Shown: positions 10,342 through 19,788 of the stretch, piece after piece | How positions within the stretch are numbered: position 1 is the stretch's first letter | Layout of the letters: each line of letters begins with the position of its first letter | NCBI RefSeq assembly: GCF_022009635.1 | Contig: NZ_CP091716.1 | Span: 5,167,501 to 5,231,500, forward strand | Direction of reading: 5' to 3' | DNA length: 64,000 nt | From: Variovorax paradoxus | GTDB taxonomy: Bacteria; Pseudomonadota; Gammaproteobacteria; Burkholderiales; Burkholderiaceae_C | Translations under genes and position numbers: made by a program | The notes under the pieces: model-generated | Told to the model about the DNA's origin: nothing | Databases searched by the model: none | What the model saw: the letters and a program-made list of their open reading frames with translations, nothing else

Positions 10342-11238
10342 GTGCCTCAACAACAGAACCCCACTACCCACACCGACTTTTCCGGTCTCTGGGTGGCCCT
10401 TGTCACCCCTTTCCGCGACGGCGCGGTGGACCACTCGGCCCTTGCCGCGCTGGTCCGAAGGCTCGCCAGTGACGGCGTGACGGGCTTCGTGCCCTGTGGC
10501 TCCACCGGCGAAGCCGCCGCGCTCGACGAGGCCGAACAACTGGCCGTGCTCGACACCGTGCTGGAAGCCGCGGGCGGCCTGCCGGTCGTGATGGGCGTTT
10601 CCGGCTACCACCTGGGCAAGGCCACGGCCTGGGCCCGCAAGCTCTCCGAGCGCCCGCTGGCGGGCCTGCTGGTATCGGCGCCGCACTACGTGCGCCCCTC
10701 GCAAGCCGGCCTGCTCGAATGGTTCCGTGCCATCGCCGACGCCAGCTCGGTGCCCGTGCTGGTCTACGACATTCCCTACCGCACCGGCGTCACCATCGCC
10801 CGCGACACGCTGCTGGCGCTGGCAGCGCACCCGCGCATCCGCGGCATCAAGGACTGCGGCGGCGACATGGCCAAGACGCGCGCCGTGATCGCCGACGGCC
10901 GCCTGCAGGTACTGACGGGTGAAGACCACCAGATCTTCGCCACCATGGCCGAAGGCGGCGTGGGCGCCATCGCGGCCAGCGGCAACGTGCAGACACGACG
11001 CTTCGTCCGCTTGGTGCGGCTGATGGCGGAAAACCGCCTGGCCGAGGCACGCGCCGAATGGCAGGCGCTGCAGCCGCTGGTGGAAATGCTCTTTGCCGAG
11101 CCGAACCCCGGCCCGGTGAAGGCCCTGCTCGCGCACGCGGGCGAAATGCAGAACGAATTGCGCTCGCCGATGACGCGCGCGTCGGACAGCCTGCGCGAGC
11201 GCCTCGTGGCGCTCGACGCCTCGCTCAGCCGCCCGTGA
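10342..11238 (+). CDS. dapA: 4-hydroxy-tetrahydrodipicolinate synthase family protein (DapA-like)
   Basis: A 298-residue class I aldolase of the DHDPS/NAL superfamily. Visible active-site features are GSTGEAAAL (pyruvate-binding loop), Tyr116 in APHYVRP, YDIPYRTG with Tyr142 and Arg147, and the Schiff-base Lys170 in GIKDCGGD. The Arg in the YDIPYRTG motif favours true DHDPS (lysine and peptidoglycan precursor synthesis from aspartate semialdehyde and pyruvate) over N-acetylneuraminate lyase. The start is a GTG with AAAGGA upstream. It lies on the opposite strand between moaE and moaD and its last 14 bases overlap the end of moaD. A second dapA elsewhere in the genome is possible, so the role is likely but not certain. 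Confidence 0.85.
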   Translation: MPQQQNPTTHTDFSGLWVALVTPFRDGAVDHSALAALVRRLASDGVTGFVPCGSTGEAAALDEAEQLAVLDTVLEAAGGLPVVMGVSGYHLGKATAWARKLSERPLAGLLVSAPHYVRPSQAGLLEWFRAIADASSVPVLVYDIPYRTGVTIARDTLLALAAHPRIRGIKDCGGDMAKTRAVIADGRLQVLTGEDHQIFATMAEGGVGAIAASGNVQTRRFVRLVRLMAENRLAEARAEWQALQPLVEMLFAEPNPGPVKALLAHAGEMQNELRSPMTRASDSLRERLVALDASLSRP

Positions 11239-11476
11239 CCGGCGGAAAGAAAGCGACCTCGCAGCTTTCGCGAAGGGCTGCGGCTTCGTCGCTCATCGTC
11301 TGATCGAGCGCCATGCGCACCGCCTTGCCCCGAGCGAGCGCGGTGGCGTAGGCACCGCCCCTTGCAATGAGTTCGTCGCGCAGGGCCGCGAGGGTTTCGG
11401 CCTGCGTATCGACGGCTTCGCCGCTGCTGGAAAGCGCCTCGCGCACCGAAGCGAAATACCGGACCTGGACCTTCAT
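11225..11476 (-). CDS. moaD: Molybdopterin synthase sulfur carrier MoaD
   Basis: An 83-residue ubiquitin-like protein ending in the diagnostic Gly-Gly (FFPPVTGG) that is adenylated and thiocarboxylated to carry sulfur to MoaE. The start MKVQVRYFASVREAL is typical of MoaD. It lies eight bases downstream of moeA on the same strand and is the last gene of the alaA-to-moaD series. Its 3' end overlaps the 3' end of the convergent dapA-like gene by 14 bases. Confidence 0.93.
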   Translation of the reverse strand: MKVQVRYFASVREALSSSGEAVDTQAETLAALRDELIARGGAYATALARGKAVRMALDQTMSDEAAALRESCEVAFFPPVTGG

Positions 11477-11484
11477 GACCGCGT

Positions 11485-12774
11485 TCAGCCCAGCAGCGAA
11501 GCGAAGGGAATGAAGTCGACGATGTCGCCCGACTTGATCGTCTGCCCCGCCGGGTTGTCGACCACGCCGTCGCCCCAGACCATCGAGGTGAGCACGCCCG
11601 AGCTCTGGTTGCCGAACAGCTCGAGTCCGCCCGCCGCGTTGCGCCGCGCGCGCAGGAACTCGCGGCGCTTGTCGGCGCGCGGCCAGTCGAAATCGGCGCG
11701 CATCTTCACCGGCTCCGGTGCGACACGCGTAGCGCCCTGCAAAGTCAGCAGGAAAGGCCGCACCAGCATCAGGAAGGTGAGGAAGCTCGACACCGGGTTG
11801 CCCGGCAGCCCCGTCACGTGGCAGGCGCCCTGCCCGTTGCCGCGCGCGATGGAGCCGTAGGCGAAGGGCTTGCCGGGCTTCATCGACAGCGACCACAACT
11901 GCAGCTCGCCCAGCGACTGCAGGGCAGCGCGGATGTGGTCTTCCTCGCCGACGGACACGCCGCCGGTCGTGATGATCAGGTCGCTGGTTTCGGCCGCATC
12001 GCGCAGCGCCGCGATGGTGGCTTCGCGGTTGTCGGGCACGATGCCCAGATCGTTCACCTCGCAGCCCAGGCGATGCAGCAACGCACGCATGAAGAAGCGG
12101 TTGGAGTTGTAGATGGCGCCGGGCTTCATCGCATCGGGCGCGACCTCGCCGGGCATCACCAGCTCGTCGCCGGTGGAGAGCATGGCCACGCGCGGCCTGC
12201 GCGCAACCTGCAGCTTGTGAAACCCGATGCTGGCCGCAAGGCCCAGCGCGGCAGGCGTCAGGCGCTCGCCCTTCTTGAGCACGACGTCGCCGGAGGCCAC
12301 GTCTTCGCCCGCGCGGCGAATCCACTGGCCGGCGGCCGGCACGATGGCGATGCGCACCGAACCCAGGCCGCCCTCCTGCGGCGTGGCCGTCGTATCCTCC
12401 TGCATCACGACCGCGTCGGCGCCTTCAGGGATCTGCGCGCCGGTGAAGATACGCGCCGCCGTGCCCGCCGCTAGCGGCGTGCCGACGGTACCAGCGGGAA
12501 TGCGCTGCGCCACCTTCAGCTCCGCGCCCGGCGCGGCGCAGTCGGCCACGCGCACGGCGTAGCCATCCATCGCGCTGTTGTCGCGCGGCGGCACCGTGAG
12601 GCCGGAGACGAGGTCCTGCGCCAGCACGCGGCCGTCGGCGTCGAAGGTGCCGACGCTTTCGTTCGGCAGTGCCGTGGGCTGTGCCTTTGCGAGCAGGACG
12701 GCGATCGCCTCGTCCAGCGGCATCAGCGGCGGACGCGACGAAGAGGCGGAGAAAGGAACGGGTGAATCAGCCAT
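11485..12774 (-). CDS. moeA: Molybdopterin molybdotransferase MoeA
   Basis: A 429-residue MoeA, which inserts molybdate into adenylylated molybdopterin. Conserved pieces include PPRDNSAMDGYAVR, RIFTGAQIPEGADAVVMQED, the MoaB/Mog-like central domain with STGDELV, IYNSNRF and LIITTGGVSVGEEDHI, the KPGKPFAYG segment, and LPGNPVSSFLTF. Domain order and length are normal. It overlaps the end of mobB by eight bases and precedes moaD by eight, showing a tight operon for late steps of molybdenum-cofactor assembly. Confidence 0.96.
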   Translation of the reverse strand: MADSPVPFSASSSRPPLMPLDEAIAVLLAKAQPTALPNESVGTFDADGRVLAQDLVSGLTVPPRDNSAMDGYAVRVADCAAPGAELKVAQRIPAGTVGTPLAAGTAARIFTGAQIPEGADAVVMQEDTTATPQEGGLGSVRIAIVPAAGQWIRRAGEDVASGDVVLKKGERLTPAALGLAASIGFHKLQVARRPRVAMLSTGDELVMPGEVAPDAMKPGAIYNSNRFFMRALLHRLGCEVNDLGIVPDNREATIAALRDAAETSDLIITTGGVSVGEEDHIRAALQSLGELQLWSLSMKPGKPFAYGSIARGNGQGACHVTGLPGNPVSSFLTFLMLVRPFLLTLQGATRVAPEPVKMRADFDWPRADKRREFLRARRNAAGGLELFGNQSSGVLTSMVWGDGVVDNPAGQTIKSGDIVDFIPFASLLG

Positions 12775-13312
12775 GGTGTTCGGGGTTGTATTCGAAGCGG
12801 TCGCCGCTGTCGATCAACCACTTCGCAATGGCCTCGGCGTCGTTGAGGTCGAACAGCGGGCGCCCGGTGGGCGACGGCAGGCTGCCGGGCGCATCGGTGG
12901 CGACGGCGGTGACGAAGGGGTCGTCGGTGTAGAGCACCGGGCGCGCCGGCTCGCCCTCTTCGGGCTGGCGCCAGATCTCGATCTTGAGCACGTCGCTGTG
13001 CCGGAAGCCCTCGACCAGCACCCAGTCGGCCGCCGGATGCACCTCGGCCAGCAGCTGGTGCACGCTGAGTTCCACAGGCACCTCGAATTCGCGCATCACC
13101 GCCAGCCGCTGGTCGGACGCCACCACCACCTCGAAGGCGCCGGCCTCGCGGTGGCGATACGTGTCCTTGCCGGGATGGTCGATGTCGAACTTGTGGTGCG
13201 CGTGCTTGACCACCGACACGCGCTGCCCGTGCCGCTTGAGCGCCGGAATGAGGCGCTCCAGCAGCGTGGTCTTGCCCGCGCCCGAATAGCCGGCAAAGCC
13301 GACGACCTTCAT
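12767..13312 (-). CDS. mobB: Molybdopterin-guanine dinucleotide biosynthesis adaptor MobB
   Basis: A 181-residue P-loop GTPase with Walker A GYSGAGKTTLLERLIP at the N-terminus and the MobB signature KHAHHKFDIDHPGKDTYRHR at about residues 36-55, followed by LVEGFRH. MobB binds GTP and assists MobA in converting Mo-molybdopterin to the guanine dinucleotide form. mobA is not in the window. The gene lies 21 bases behind thrC and overlaps moeA, joining the amino-acid and cofactor genes in one transcript direction. Confidence 0.95.
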   Translation of the reverse strand: MKVVGFAGYSGAGKTTLLERLIPALKRHGQRVSVVKHAHHKFDIDHPGKDTYRHREAGAFEVVVASDQRLAVMREFEVPVELSVHQLLAEVHPAADWVLVEGFRHSDVLKIEIWRQPEEGEPARPVLYTDDPFVTAVATDAPGSLPSPTGRPLFDLNDAEAIAKWLIDSGDRFEYNPEHHG

Positions 13313-13333
13313 GCGCGGGCCCGGCCTTGCTGG

Positions 13334-14749
13334 TCAGTCACAGTTCTGCGCGATGTAGGCCTTGACGGCTTCCGCATCGGCCGGCAGCTTGACGACGCGC
13401 TTGGGCAGCGCCTCGATGCCTTCGAACTTCTTCGGACGCGCGGGCTCTTCGCCCAGCGCCTCGACCAGCGTTTCAGCGAACTTGATGGGCAACGCGGTTT
13501 CGAGCACCACCATCGGCACGCCCGGCGCGAGGTGTTCGCGCGCGGCCTTCAGGCCGTCGGCGGTGTGCGGGTCGACCAGCGTGGCAAAGCGCTTGTCGGT
13601 GTCGCGGATGACGGCCAGGCGGTCGGCGTGCGTGCTGCGGCTGCTCTTGAAGCCGAAGCGTTCCGCGGCCTGTTTGAACACCGGGTCGCCGCTCAGGTCG
13701 AAGCTGCCCTGCAGGCCCAGGTCTTCCACGAACAGCTTGCGCAGCTTGGCTGCATCGCGGCCCACCAGGTCGAACACGAAGCGCTCGAAGTTGCTGGCCT
13801 TGCTGATGTCCATCGACGGACTGGAGGTTTCATGCGTGTCGGCGGCGCCGCGCACGCGGTACACGCCGGTGCGGAAGAACTCGTCGAGCACGTCGTTCTC
13901 GTTGGTGGCGACCACCAGCGTCTGGATCGGCAGGCCCATCATGCGCGCCACGTGGCCCGCGCAGACGTTGCCGAAGTTGCCCGAAGGCACGGTGAAGCTC
14001 ACCGGCTTGTCGTTGCTCGCCGTGGCCTGGAAGTAGCCTGCGAAGTAGTAGACGACCTGCGCCAGCAGGCGCGCCCAGTTGATCGAGTTGACCGTGCCGA
14101 TGCGGTACTTGCGCTTGAAGCCCAGGTCGTTAGACACCGCCTTGACGATGTCCTGGCAGTCGTCGAACACGCCGGTGATGGCGATGTTGTGGATGTTCTC
14201 GTCCTGCAGGCTGAACATCTGCGCCTGCTGGAACGGGCTCATGCGGCCGTCCGGCGAGGTCATGAAGACGCGCACGCCCTTCTTGCCGCGCATGGCGTAC
14301 TCGGCCGCGCTGCCGGTGTCGCCGCTGGTGGCGCCCAGGATGTTGAGTTCCGCGCCGCGGCGGCCCAGTTCGTACTCGAACAGGTTGCCCAGCAGCTGCA
14401 TCGCCATGTCCTTGAAGGCCAGTGTGGGGCCGTTCGACAGGGCTTCGAGGTACACGCCGTCCTCGAGCTCGCGCAGCGGCACGATCTCGTCGGAGCCGAA
14501 CACTTCGGCGGTGTAGGTCTTCGCGCAGAGAGCCTTGAGGTCGGCCGCCGGAATGTCGTCGATGTAGAGCGACAGGATCTCGAAGGCCAGCTCGGCATAC
14601 GGCAGGTCGCGCCATTTGGCGAGCGTGGCGGTGTCGACCTTGGGGTACTGCTCGGGCAGGTAGAGGCCGCCATCGGGCGCCAGGCCTTCGAGGAGGATGT
14701 CGCAAAAGCGCTTGCGGTCGGGGTGGCCGCGGGTGCTCAGGTAGTTCAC
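13334..14749 (-). CDS. thrC: Threonine synthase
   Basis: A 471-residue PLP enzyme converting O-phosphohomoserine to threonine. The N-terminus MNYLSTRGHPDRKRFCDILLEGLAPDGGLYLP is characteristic, the PLP lysine lies in NGPTLAFKDMAMQ, and the phosphate-binding region is LGATSGDTGSAAEYAM. This is the longer, class I form also found in enterobacteria. The start codon is GTG at 14749 (MNYLSTRG); the open frame continues upstream into the hom region without a better start. It follows hom by 38 bases, forming a threonine pair, and precedes mobB by 21. Confidence 0.95.
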   Translation of the reverse strand: MNYLSTRGHPDRKRFCDILLEGLAPDGGLYLPEQYPKVDTATLAKWRDLPYAELAFEILSLYIDDIPAADLKALCAKTYTAEVFGSDEIVPLRELEDGVYLEALSNGPTLAFKDMAMQLLGNLFEYELGRRGAELNILGATSGDTGSAAEYAMRGKKGVRVFMTSPDGRMSPFQQAQMFSLQDENIHNIAITGVFDDCQDIVKAVSNDLGFKRKYRIGTVNSINWARLLAQVVYYFAGYFQATASNDKPVSFTVPSGNFGNVCAGHVARMMGLPIQTLVVATNENDVLDEFFRTGVYRVRGAADTHETSSPSMDISKASNFERFVFDLVGRDAAKLRKLFVEDLGLQGSFDLSGDPVFKQAAERFGFKSSRSTHADRLAVIRDTDKRFATLVDPHTADGLKAAREHLAPGVPMVVLETALPIKFAETLVEALGEEPARPKKFEGIEALPKRVVKLPADAEAVKAYIAQNCD

Positions 14750-14787
14750 TTTGGATGCTCGGTTGTTTGGCGTTGGCGAACCGTCGC

Positions 14788-16110
<1,323 letters not shown>

Positions 16111-16133
16111 TGGGAGAGTCGCGTTCATGGCGT

Positions 16134-17168
16134 TCATGGTTTGGATGGGGTGGCGGTCGGCCCGGTCACGACGACGCGGCTGACGTAGCGGGGCAAGGTC
16201 CAGGCGCCGCCTGCGAAGCCACGGCACATGCCGTCGCCCGTCGCGCCGGTGCGCACGAAGTCCTTGCCGTTGAAATTCCAGGTTTCGGCCGACCAGCAGT
16301 CGCCGATGCCGCGCCCCTTCATGGCAGAGGTGACGCTGGCGTCCTTCTCGTCGAACTCGCCGCTGGCCTCGAGGGACACGGGCGCATAGGGCGGCTTGTC
16401 GTTGGCGAGCCAGAGCAGCGTGGTGTAGTTGTACGCCCCGACGCCGCAGCCCAGGGCCAGCAACACCTTGCGGTCGTTCAGTCGGTGGACTTCCATCGAC
16501 TTGGCGTTGACCTGGTCCTGGTTGTTGCACTGCTCGCGCGCATCCTTCAGGTCGAGCGAGGGGAAGATGCGCGCGGCCAGCGCGTCGTCGCCGGCACGCG
16601 CCTTCGGCGGCCTGGGCACGTCGACGACGGGCATGGGCACCGGCGGCAACACGGAGGACTCGGGCTTGGTGCCCTTGCGCACCAGCGCGCCCGGCGTGCC
16701 GACGCGGCCCTGCGCTTCGTCCATCTTCAGCAGCACGGCGTTGAGGCCGGAAAGCGAAAGAACCCACTTCTTGCCGCCGCCCGCCGTGACCTGGGCTTCG
16801 TCGCCCTTGAGAAGTTCGGGCAGGACGGCGCGGACCTGGCTGTCGTCGAAGCTGGCGGTTCCCGCTTCGAGGCCGGAGACCGTGGCCTTGCCGACCTTGA
16901 AGCGCAGCGTGCCCTTGACGCCGTCGGTGTCGCCGATCTGCAGCTGCACGTCGATCGGCGTACCGGGGCCGGCCTTGCGGGTGACGAGCATAGACACCGG
17001 CTCGCTGCCGCCGCTGTCCGCTTGGTAGCCGGCGGCGCGGCAGGTCAGCGTGTTGTCGCAGGCCAGTTCCCAGTCGTTGTGCGAGAACGCGACCGGCTCC
17101 TTGCCGGCGGCGCCAACGGACAGCGCGACCAGGGACGACAGCGCCACGGCGACACGGGCGAGGTTCAT
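16134..17168 (-). CDS. DUF1176 domain-containing exported protein
   Basis: A 344-residue protein with a Sec signal peptide (MNLARVAVALSSLVALSVGA, cleavage near AAG) and a DUF1176 domain: FSHNDWELACDNTLTCRAAGY near the mature start, and C-terminal DCWSAETWNFNGKDFVRTGATGD, which includes the family's paired Cys and aromatic pattern. The middle (about residues 175-200) is a Pro/Val linker. The function of DUF1176 is unknown; a periplasmic location is inferred. Its ATG overlaps the alaA stop (ATGA at 17165-17168) and its own stop overlaps an upstream in-frame ATG of hom, so it is embedded in this operon despite having no known link to amino-acid synthesis. Confidence 0.85.
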   Translation of the reverse strand: MNLARVAVALSSLVALSVGAAGKEPVAFSHNDWELACDNTLTCRAAGYQADSGGSEPVSMLVTRKAGPGTPIDVQLQIGDTDGVKGTLRFKVGKATVSGLEAGTASFDDSQVRAVLPELLKGDEAQVTAGGGKKWVLSLSGLNAVLLKMDEAQGRVGTPGALVRKGTKPESSVLPPVPMPVVDVPRPPKARAGDDALAARIFPSLDLKDAREQCNNQDQVNAKSMEVHRLNDRKVLLALGCGVGAYNYTTLLWLANDKPPYAPVSLEASGEFDEKDASVTSAMKGRGIGDCWSAETWNFNGKDFVRTGATGDGMCRGFAGGAWTLPRYVSRVVVTGPTATPSKP

Positions 17169-18397
17169 GAGCCCGTCTTGCGGCGCAGGCGGTACTGCTC
17201 CAGGAACTTGGCGATGCGGTTGATGGCTTCGCGCAGGTCGTCCTCGTGGGGCAGGAACACGATGCGAAAATGGTCGGGCGTGGCCCAGTTGAAGCCGGTG
17301 CCCTGCACCAGCATCACGCGGGTTTCCTTCAGCAGCTCGAGGAAGAACTGGCGGTCGTCCTCGATCGGATAGACCTCCGGGTCGAGCTTGGGGAACATGT
17401 AGAGCGCGGCGCTCGGCTTGACGCAGCTCACGCCGGGAATGGCGGTGATCAGCTCGTAGGCCAGGTCGCGCTGGCGGCGCAGGCGTCCGCCCTCGCACAC
17501 GAGGTCGTTGATGCTCTGGTAGCCGCCCAGCGCCGTCTGGATGGCCCACTGGCCCGGCACGTTGGCGCACAGGCGCATGTTCGAGAGCATGTTCAGGCCC
17601 TCGATGTAGTCCTGCGCGGCGCGCTTGTTGCCCGACACCGCGAGCCAGCCGGCACGGTAGCCGCACGAACGGTAGCTCTTGGAGAGCGAATTGAAGGTCA
17701 GCGTGAGCACGTCGGTCGACAGGCTCGCGATGGCCGTGTGCTTGACGCCGTCGTAGAGCACCTTGTCGTAGACCTCATCGGCGAAGATCACGAGGCTGTG
17801 CTCGCGCGCAATGGCCACGATGCTCTTGAGCAGGTCGTCGGAATACAGCGCGCCGGTCGGGTTGTTCGGGTTGATGACCACGATGCCCTTGGTGCGCGGC
17901 GTGATCTTGGCGCGGATGTCGTCCAGGTTGGGCATCCAGCCGTTGGCCTCGTCGCACAGGTAGTGCACCGGGGTGCCGCCGGACAGGCTCGTGGAGGCGG
18001 TCCACAGCGGGTAGTCGGGGGCCGGCAGCAGCAGCTCGTCGCCGTCGTTGAGCAGCGCGTTCGTGGACATGGCGATCAGTTCGCTGGCGCCGTTGCCGAG
18101 GTAGATGTCGTCGAGCGTGACGCCCACCACGCCCTGCTTCTGCGTCTCGTGCATCACGGCCTTGCGCGCGGCGAAGACACCCTTGCTGTCCGAATAGCCC
18201 GCCGAGGTCGGCAGGTTGCGGATCATGTCCTGCTGGATTTCCTCGGGTGCGTCGAAGCCGAACACGGCCAGGTTGCCGATGTTGAGCTTGATGATCTTCT
18301 GGCCGTCCTCTTCCATCTGCTTGGCGGCGTCCATGATGGGGCCGCGGATGTCATAGAGAACGTTGGCCAGCTTGGCCGATTTCTTGAGCTGCTTCAA
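17165..18397 (-). CDS. alaA: Alanine aminotransferase AlaA-like
   Basis: A 410-residue class I/II aminotransferase closely resembling E. coli AlaA (YfbQ) along its whole length: YDIRGP at the start, GYSDSKGVFAARKAV, PAPDYPLWTA, the stretch VINPNNPTGALYSDDLL, ADEVYDKVLYDG, the PLP-binding Lys in SLSKSYRSCGYRAGW, and the end GFNWATPDHFRIVFLP. AlaA makes alanine from pyruvate and glutamate. One difference is NIGNLAVFGFD where enterobacterial AlaA has NIGNPAPFGFD. It is the first gene of the minus-strand series and overlaps the DUF1176 start by four bases. It is divergent from the Mth938-like gene. Confidence 0.92.
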   Translation of the reverse strand: MKQLKKSAKLANVLYDIRGPIMDAAKQMEEDGQKIIKLNIGNLAVFGFDAPEEIQQDMIRNLPTSAGYSDSKGVFAARKAVMHETQKQGVVGVTLDDIYLGNGASELIAMSTNALLNDGDELLLPAPDYPLWTASTSLSGGTPVHYLCDEANGWMPNLDDIRAKITPRTKGIVVINPNNPTGALYSDDLLKSIVAIAREHSLVIFADEVYDKVLYDGVKHTAIASLSTDVLTLTFNSLSKSYRSCGYRAGWLAVSGNKRAAQDYIEGLNMLSNMRLCANVPGQWAIQTALGGYQSINDLVCEGGRLRRQRDLAYELITAIPGVSCVKPSAALYMFPKLDPEVYPIEDDRQFFLELLKETRVMLVQGTGFNWATPDHFRIVFLPHEDDLREAINRIAKFLEQYRLRRKTGS

Positions 18398-18543
18398 AGG
18401 GCCCTCCCGGGCGCGGATTAACGGGTTGAGACGGGTTTGTTACTCGGAGATACAGGCCGGCGAGGCTCCTGCAAGGCTCGCGAGGCTCGTTCGGGGGTTC
18501 GTTGGAGAAAGCCCTTGCAAGCCCTCTGGCACCAGGGAAAACC

Positions 18544-18549
18544 TATAAT
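18544..18549 (+). promoter_or_regulatory. Consensus -10 box upstream of the Mth938-like gene
   Basis: TATAAT lies 24 bases before the ATG at 18574. The nearest -35-like element (TTGCAA at 18515-18520) is 23 bases upstream, which is too far, so only the -10 is convincing. The short leader contains no clear Shine-Dalgarno sequence. Confidence 0.45.
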
Positions 18550-18573
18550 TTGACCACAGTTCCCAGTGTCCAG

Positions 18574-18957
18574 ATGAAGCTCCAGCCCGACAAATCAGAC
18601 GCCCAATCACTCACCGCGCACGGCCCCGGCTGGGTTGCAATCAACAACGAAAAAGTCGAAGGCAGCGTGGTCGTCGGCTCGCGCGGCGAGCGCTTCGAAT
18701 GGAACTGCGCCAGCTTCGACCAGCTCGGTCCCGAGCATTTCGCGCAGCTGGCCTCGCTGGGCGCGGAATTGATCATTTTCGGCAGCGGAAACCGCATCCG
18801 CTTTCCCCAGCCCGCCTGGCTGAAGCCCCTCATGTCGCAGCGCACCGGCGTCGAGACCATGGACACCGCGGCAGCCTGCCGGACCTACAACATCCTGGCC
18901 GGAGAAGGCCGGCATGTGATTGCCGCCCTGCTCGTGGAGAGCCCGGCGGGTGGCTGA
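18574..18957 (+). CDS. Mth938-like domain-containing protein
   Basis: A 127-residue protein of the Mth938/Xcc1710-like (DUF498) family, with the typical run ELIIFGSGNRIRFP at about residues 67-80 and TGVETMDTAAACRTYNILAGEGR near the C-terminus. The human relative NDUFAF3 is a complex I assembly factor; the bacterial role is not settled. The ATG at 18574 is the first in frame with the conserved region. It lies alone between the divergent alaA gene and the peroxiredoxin gene, which starts 145 bases downstream on the same strand. Confidence 0.85.
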   Translation: MKLQPDKSDAQSLTAHGPGWVAINNEKVEGSVVVGSRGERFEWNCASFDQLGPEHFAQLASLGAELIIFGSGNRIRFPQPAWLKPLMSQRTGVETMDTAAACRTYNILAGEGRHVIAALLVESPAGG

Positions 18958-19030
18958 TACAGGTGTTTTCGGGGTAAAATACTAGGTTGCGAACAGGCCA
19001 GCTACCCCAAAGTTAGCAACGACCAATCCT

Positions 19031-19078
19031 CCATTCATCGAGCAAGCCCGAAAACGGCTGAGAGGGCTCGAGGAATGG
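19031..19078 (+). promoter_or_regulatory. Folded RNA leader of the peroxiredoxin gene
   Basis: A compact hairpin can be drawn in the 5' untranslated region: CCATTC (19031-19036) with GAATGG (19073-19078), then CGAGC (19039-19043) with GCTCG (19066-19070) across a 2x2 internal loop, and an inner AGCC/GGCT helix. It ends 24 bases before the ATG at 19103. I know no named motif that fits. Confidence 0.5.
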
Positions 19079-19102
19079 AATCTAACGGAGAAAACAAGTT
19101 TC

Positions 19103-19579
19103 ATGGCGATCGTTGTCAACAAACCCATTCCTGAATTCGACGCCAACGCCACGGGCGGCCTCAAGGTCTCGAATACCTCGCATCTCGGCCACGTGCTGGT
19201 CATGTATTTTTACCCGAAAGATAACACTCCGGGTTGCACAACCGAAGCCATGCAGTTTCGCGACCGCTACAAAGACTTCGAAAAAGCCGGCGCCACGGTC
19301 TTCGGCGTGTCCCGCGACAACATGAAGTCGCATGACGAATTCAAGGCCAAGCTCGAACTCCCCTTCGAACTCATCGCCGACACCGAAGAAAAAATGTGCC
19401 ACATGTTCGGCGTGGTCAAGAACAAGATCATGTACGGCAAGAAGGTCAAGGGCATCGAGCGCAGCACCTTCCTGATCGGCGCCGACGGCATCCTGAAGGC
19501 CGAATGGCGCGGGCTCAAGGTTCCGGGGCACGTCGACGACGTGCTCAAGGCGGTCAAGGCGCTCAAGAAGGCGGCCTGA
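19103..19579 (+). CDS. bcp: Thioredoxin-dependent peroxiredoxin, Bcp family
   Basis: A 158-residue Bcp/PrxQ-type peroxiredoxin. The peroxidatic Cys45 lies in YFYPKDNTPGCTTEAMQFRD. The resolving cysteine usually five residues later (Cys50 in E. coli Bcp) is replaced by Met50; the only other cysteine is Cys99 in EKMCHMFG. It is therefore either a 1-Cys enzyme or uses Cys99. It reduces hydrogen and organic peroxides in the cytoplasm with thioredoxin or glutathione. The start is ATG at 19103 with AACGGAGAA just upstream. A folded leader lies before it and a terminator 140 bases after it. Confidence 0.94.
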   Translation: MAIVVNKPIPEFDANATGGLKVSNTSHLGHVLVMYFYPKDNTPGCTTEAMQFRDRYKDFEKAGATVFGVSRDNMKSHDEFKAKLELPFELIADTEEKMCHMFGVVKNKIMYGKKVKGIERSTFLIGADGILKAEWRGLKVPGHVDDVLKAVKALKKAA

Positions 19580-19674
19580 TCACCGCAAGCGCGGGAGGCG
19601 CGCTTTCGCGGCGTTGCGTGGGAAATGCCCAACGCAGCACGCAAAAGAGCCCCCGGCGCGTCATTTGCGGTGTG

Positions 19675-19680
19675 CATAAT
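19675..19680 (+). promoter_or_regulatory. Possible extended -10 promoter in the bcp-phoH gap
   Basis: TGTGCATAAT at 19671-19680 is an extended -10 element (TG, one base, CATAAT). Transcription from here would end at the terminator at 19721-19750, giving a short RNA of about 60-65 bases. No good -35 is visible. Confidence 0.3.
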
Positions 19681-19720
19681 GGCCTCATGCCGTTGAGCTC
19701 CACGACCGCATCCCCCGAAC

Positions 19721-19750
19721 AAAGCCGCCTTGGTCTTCAGGCGGCTTTTT
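19721..19750 (+). terminator. Rho-independent terminator between bcp and phoH
   Basis: GCCGCC (19724-19729) pairs with GGCGGC (19740-19745), extended by AAA/TTT, and is followed by a run of T. It lies 39 bases before the phoH start. Confidence 0.8.
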
Positions 19751-19788
19751 CGTTTTCTGGTTCCCACTTCCTGCGAGCGATCTGACAC

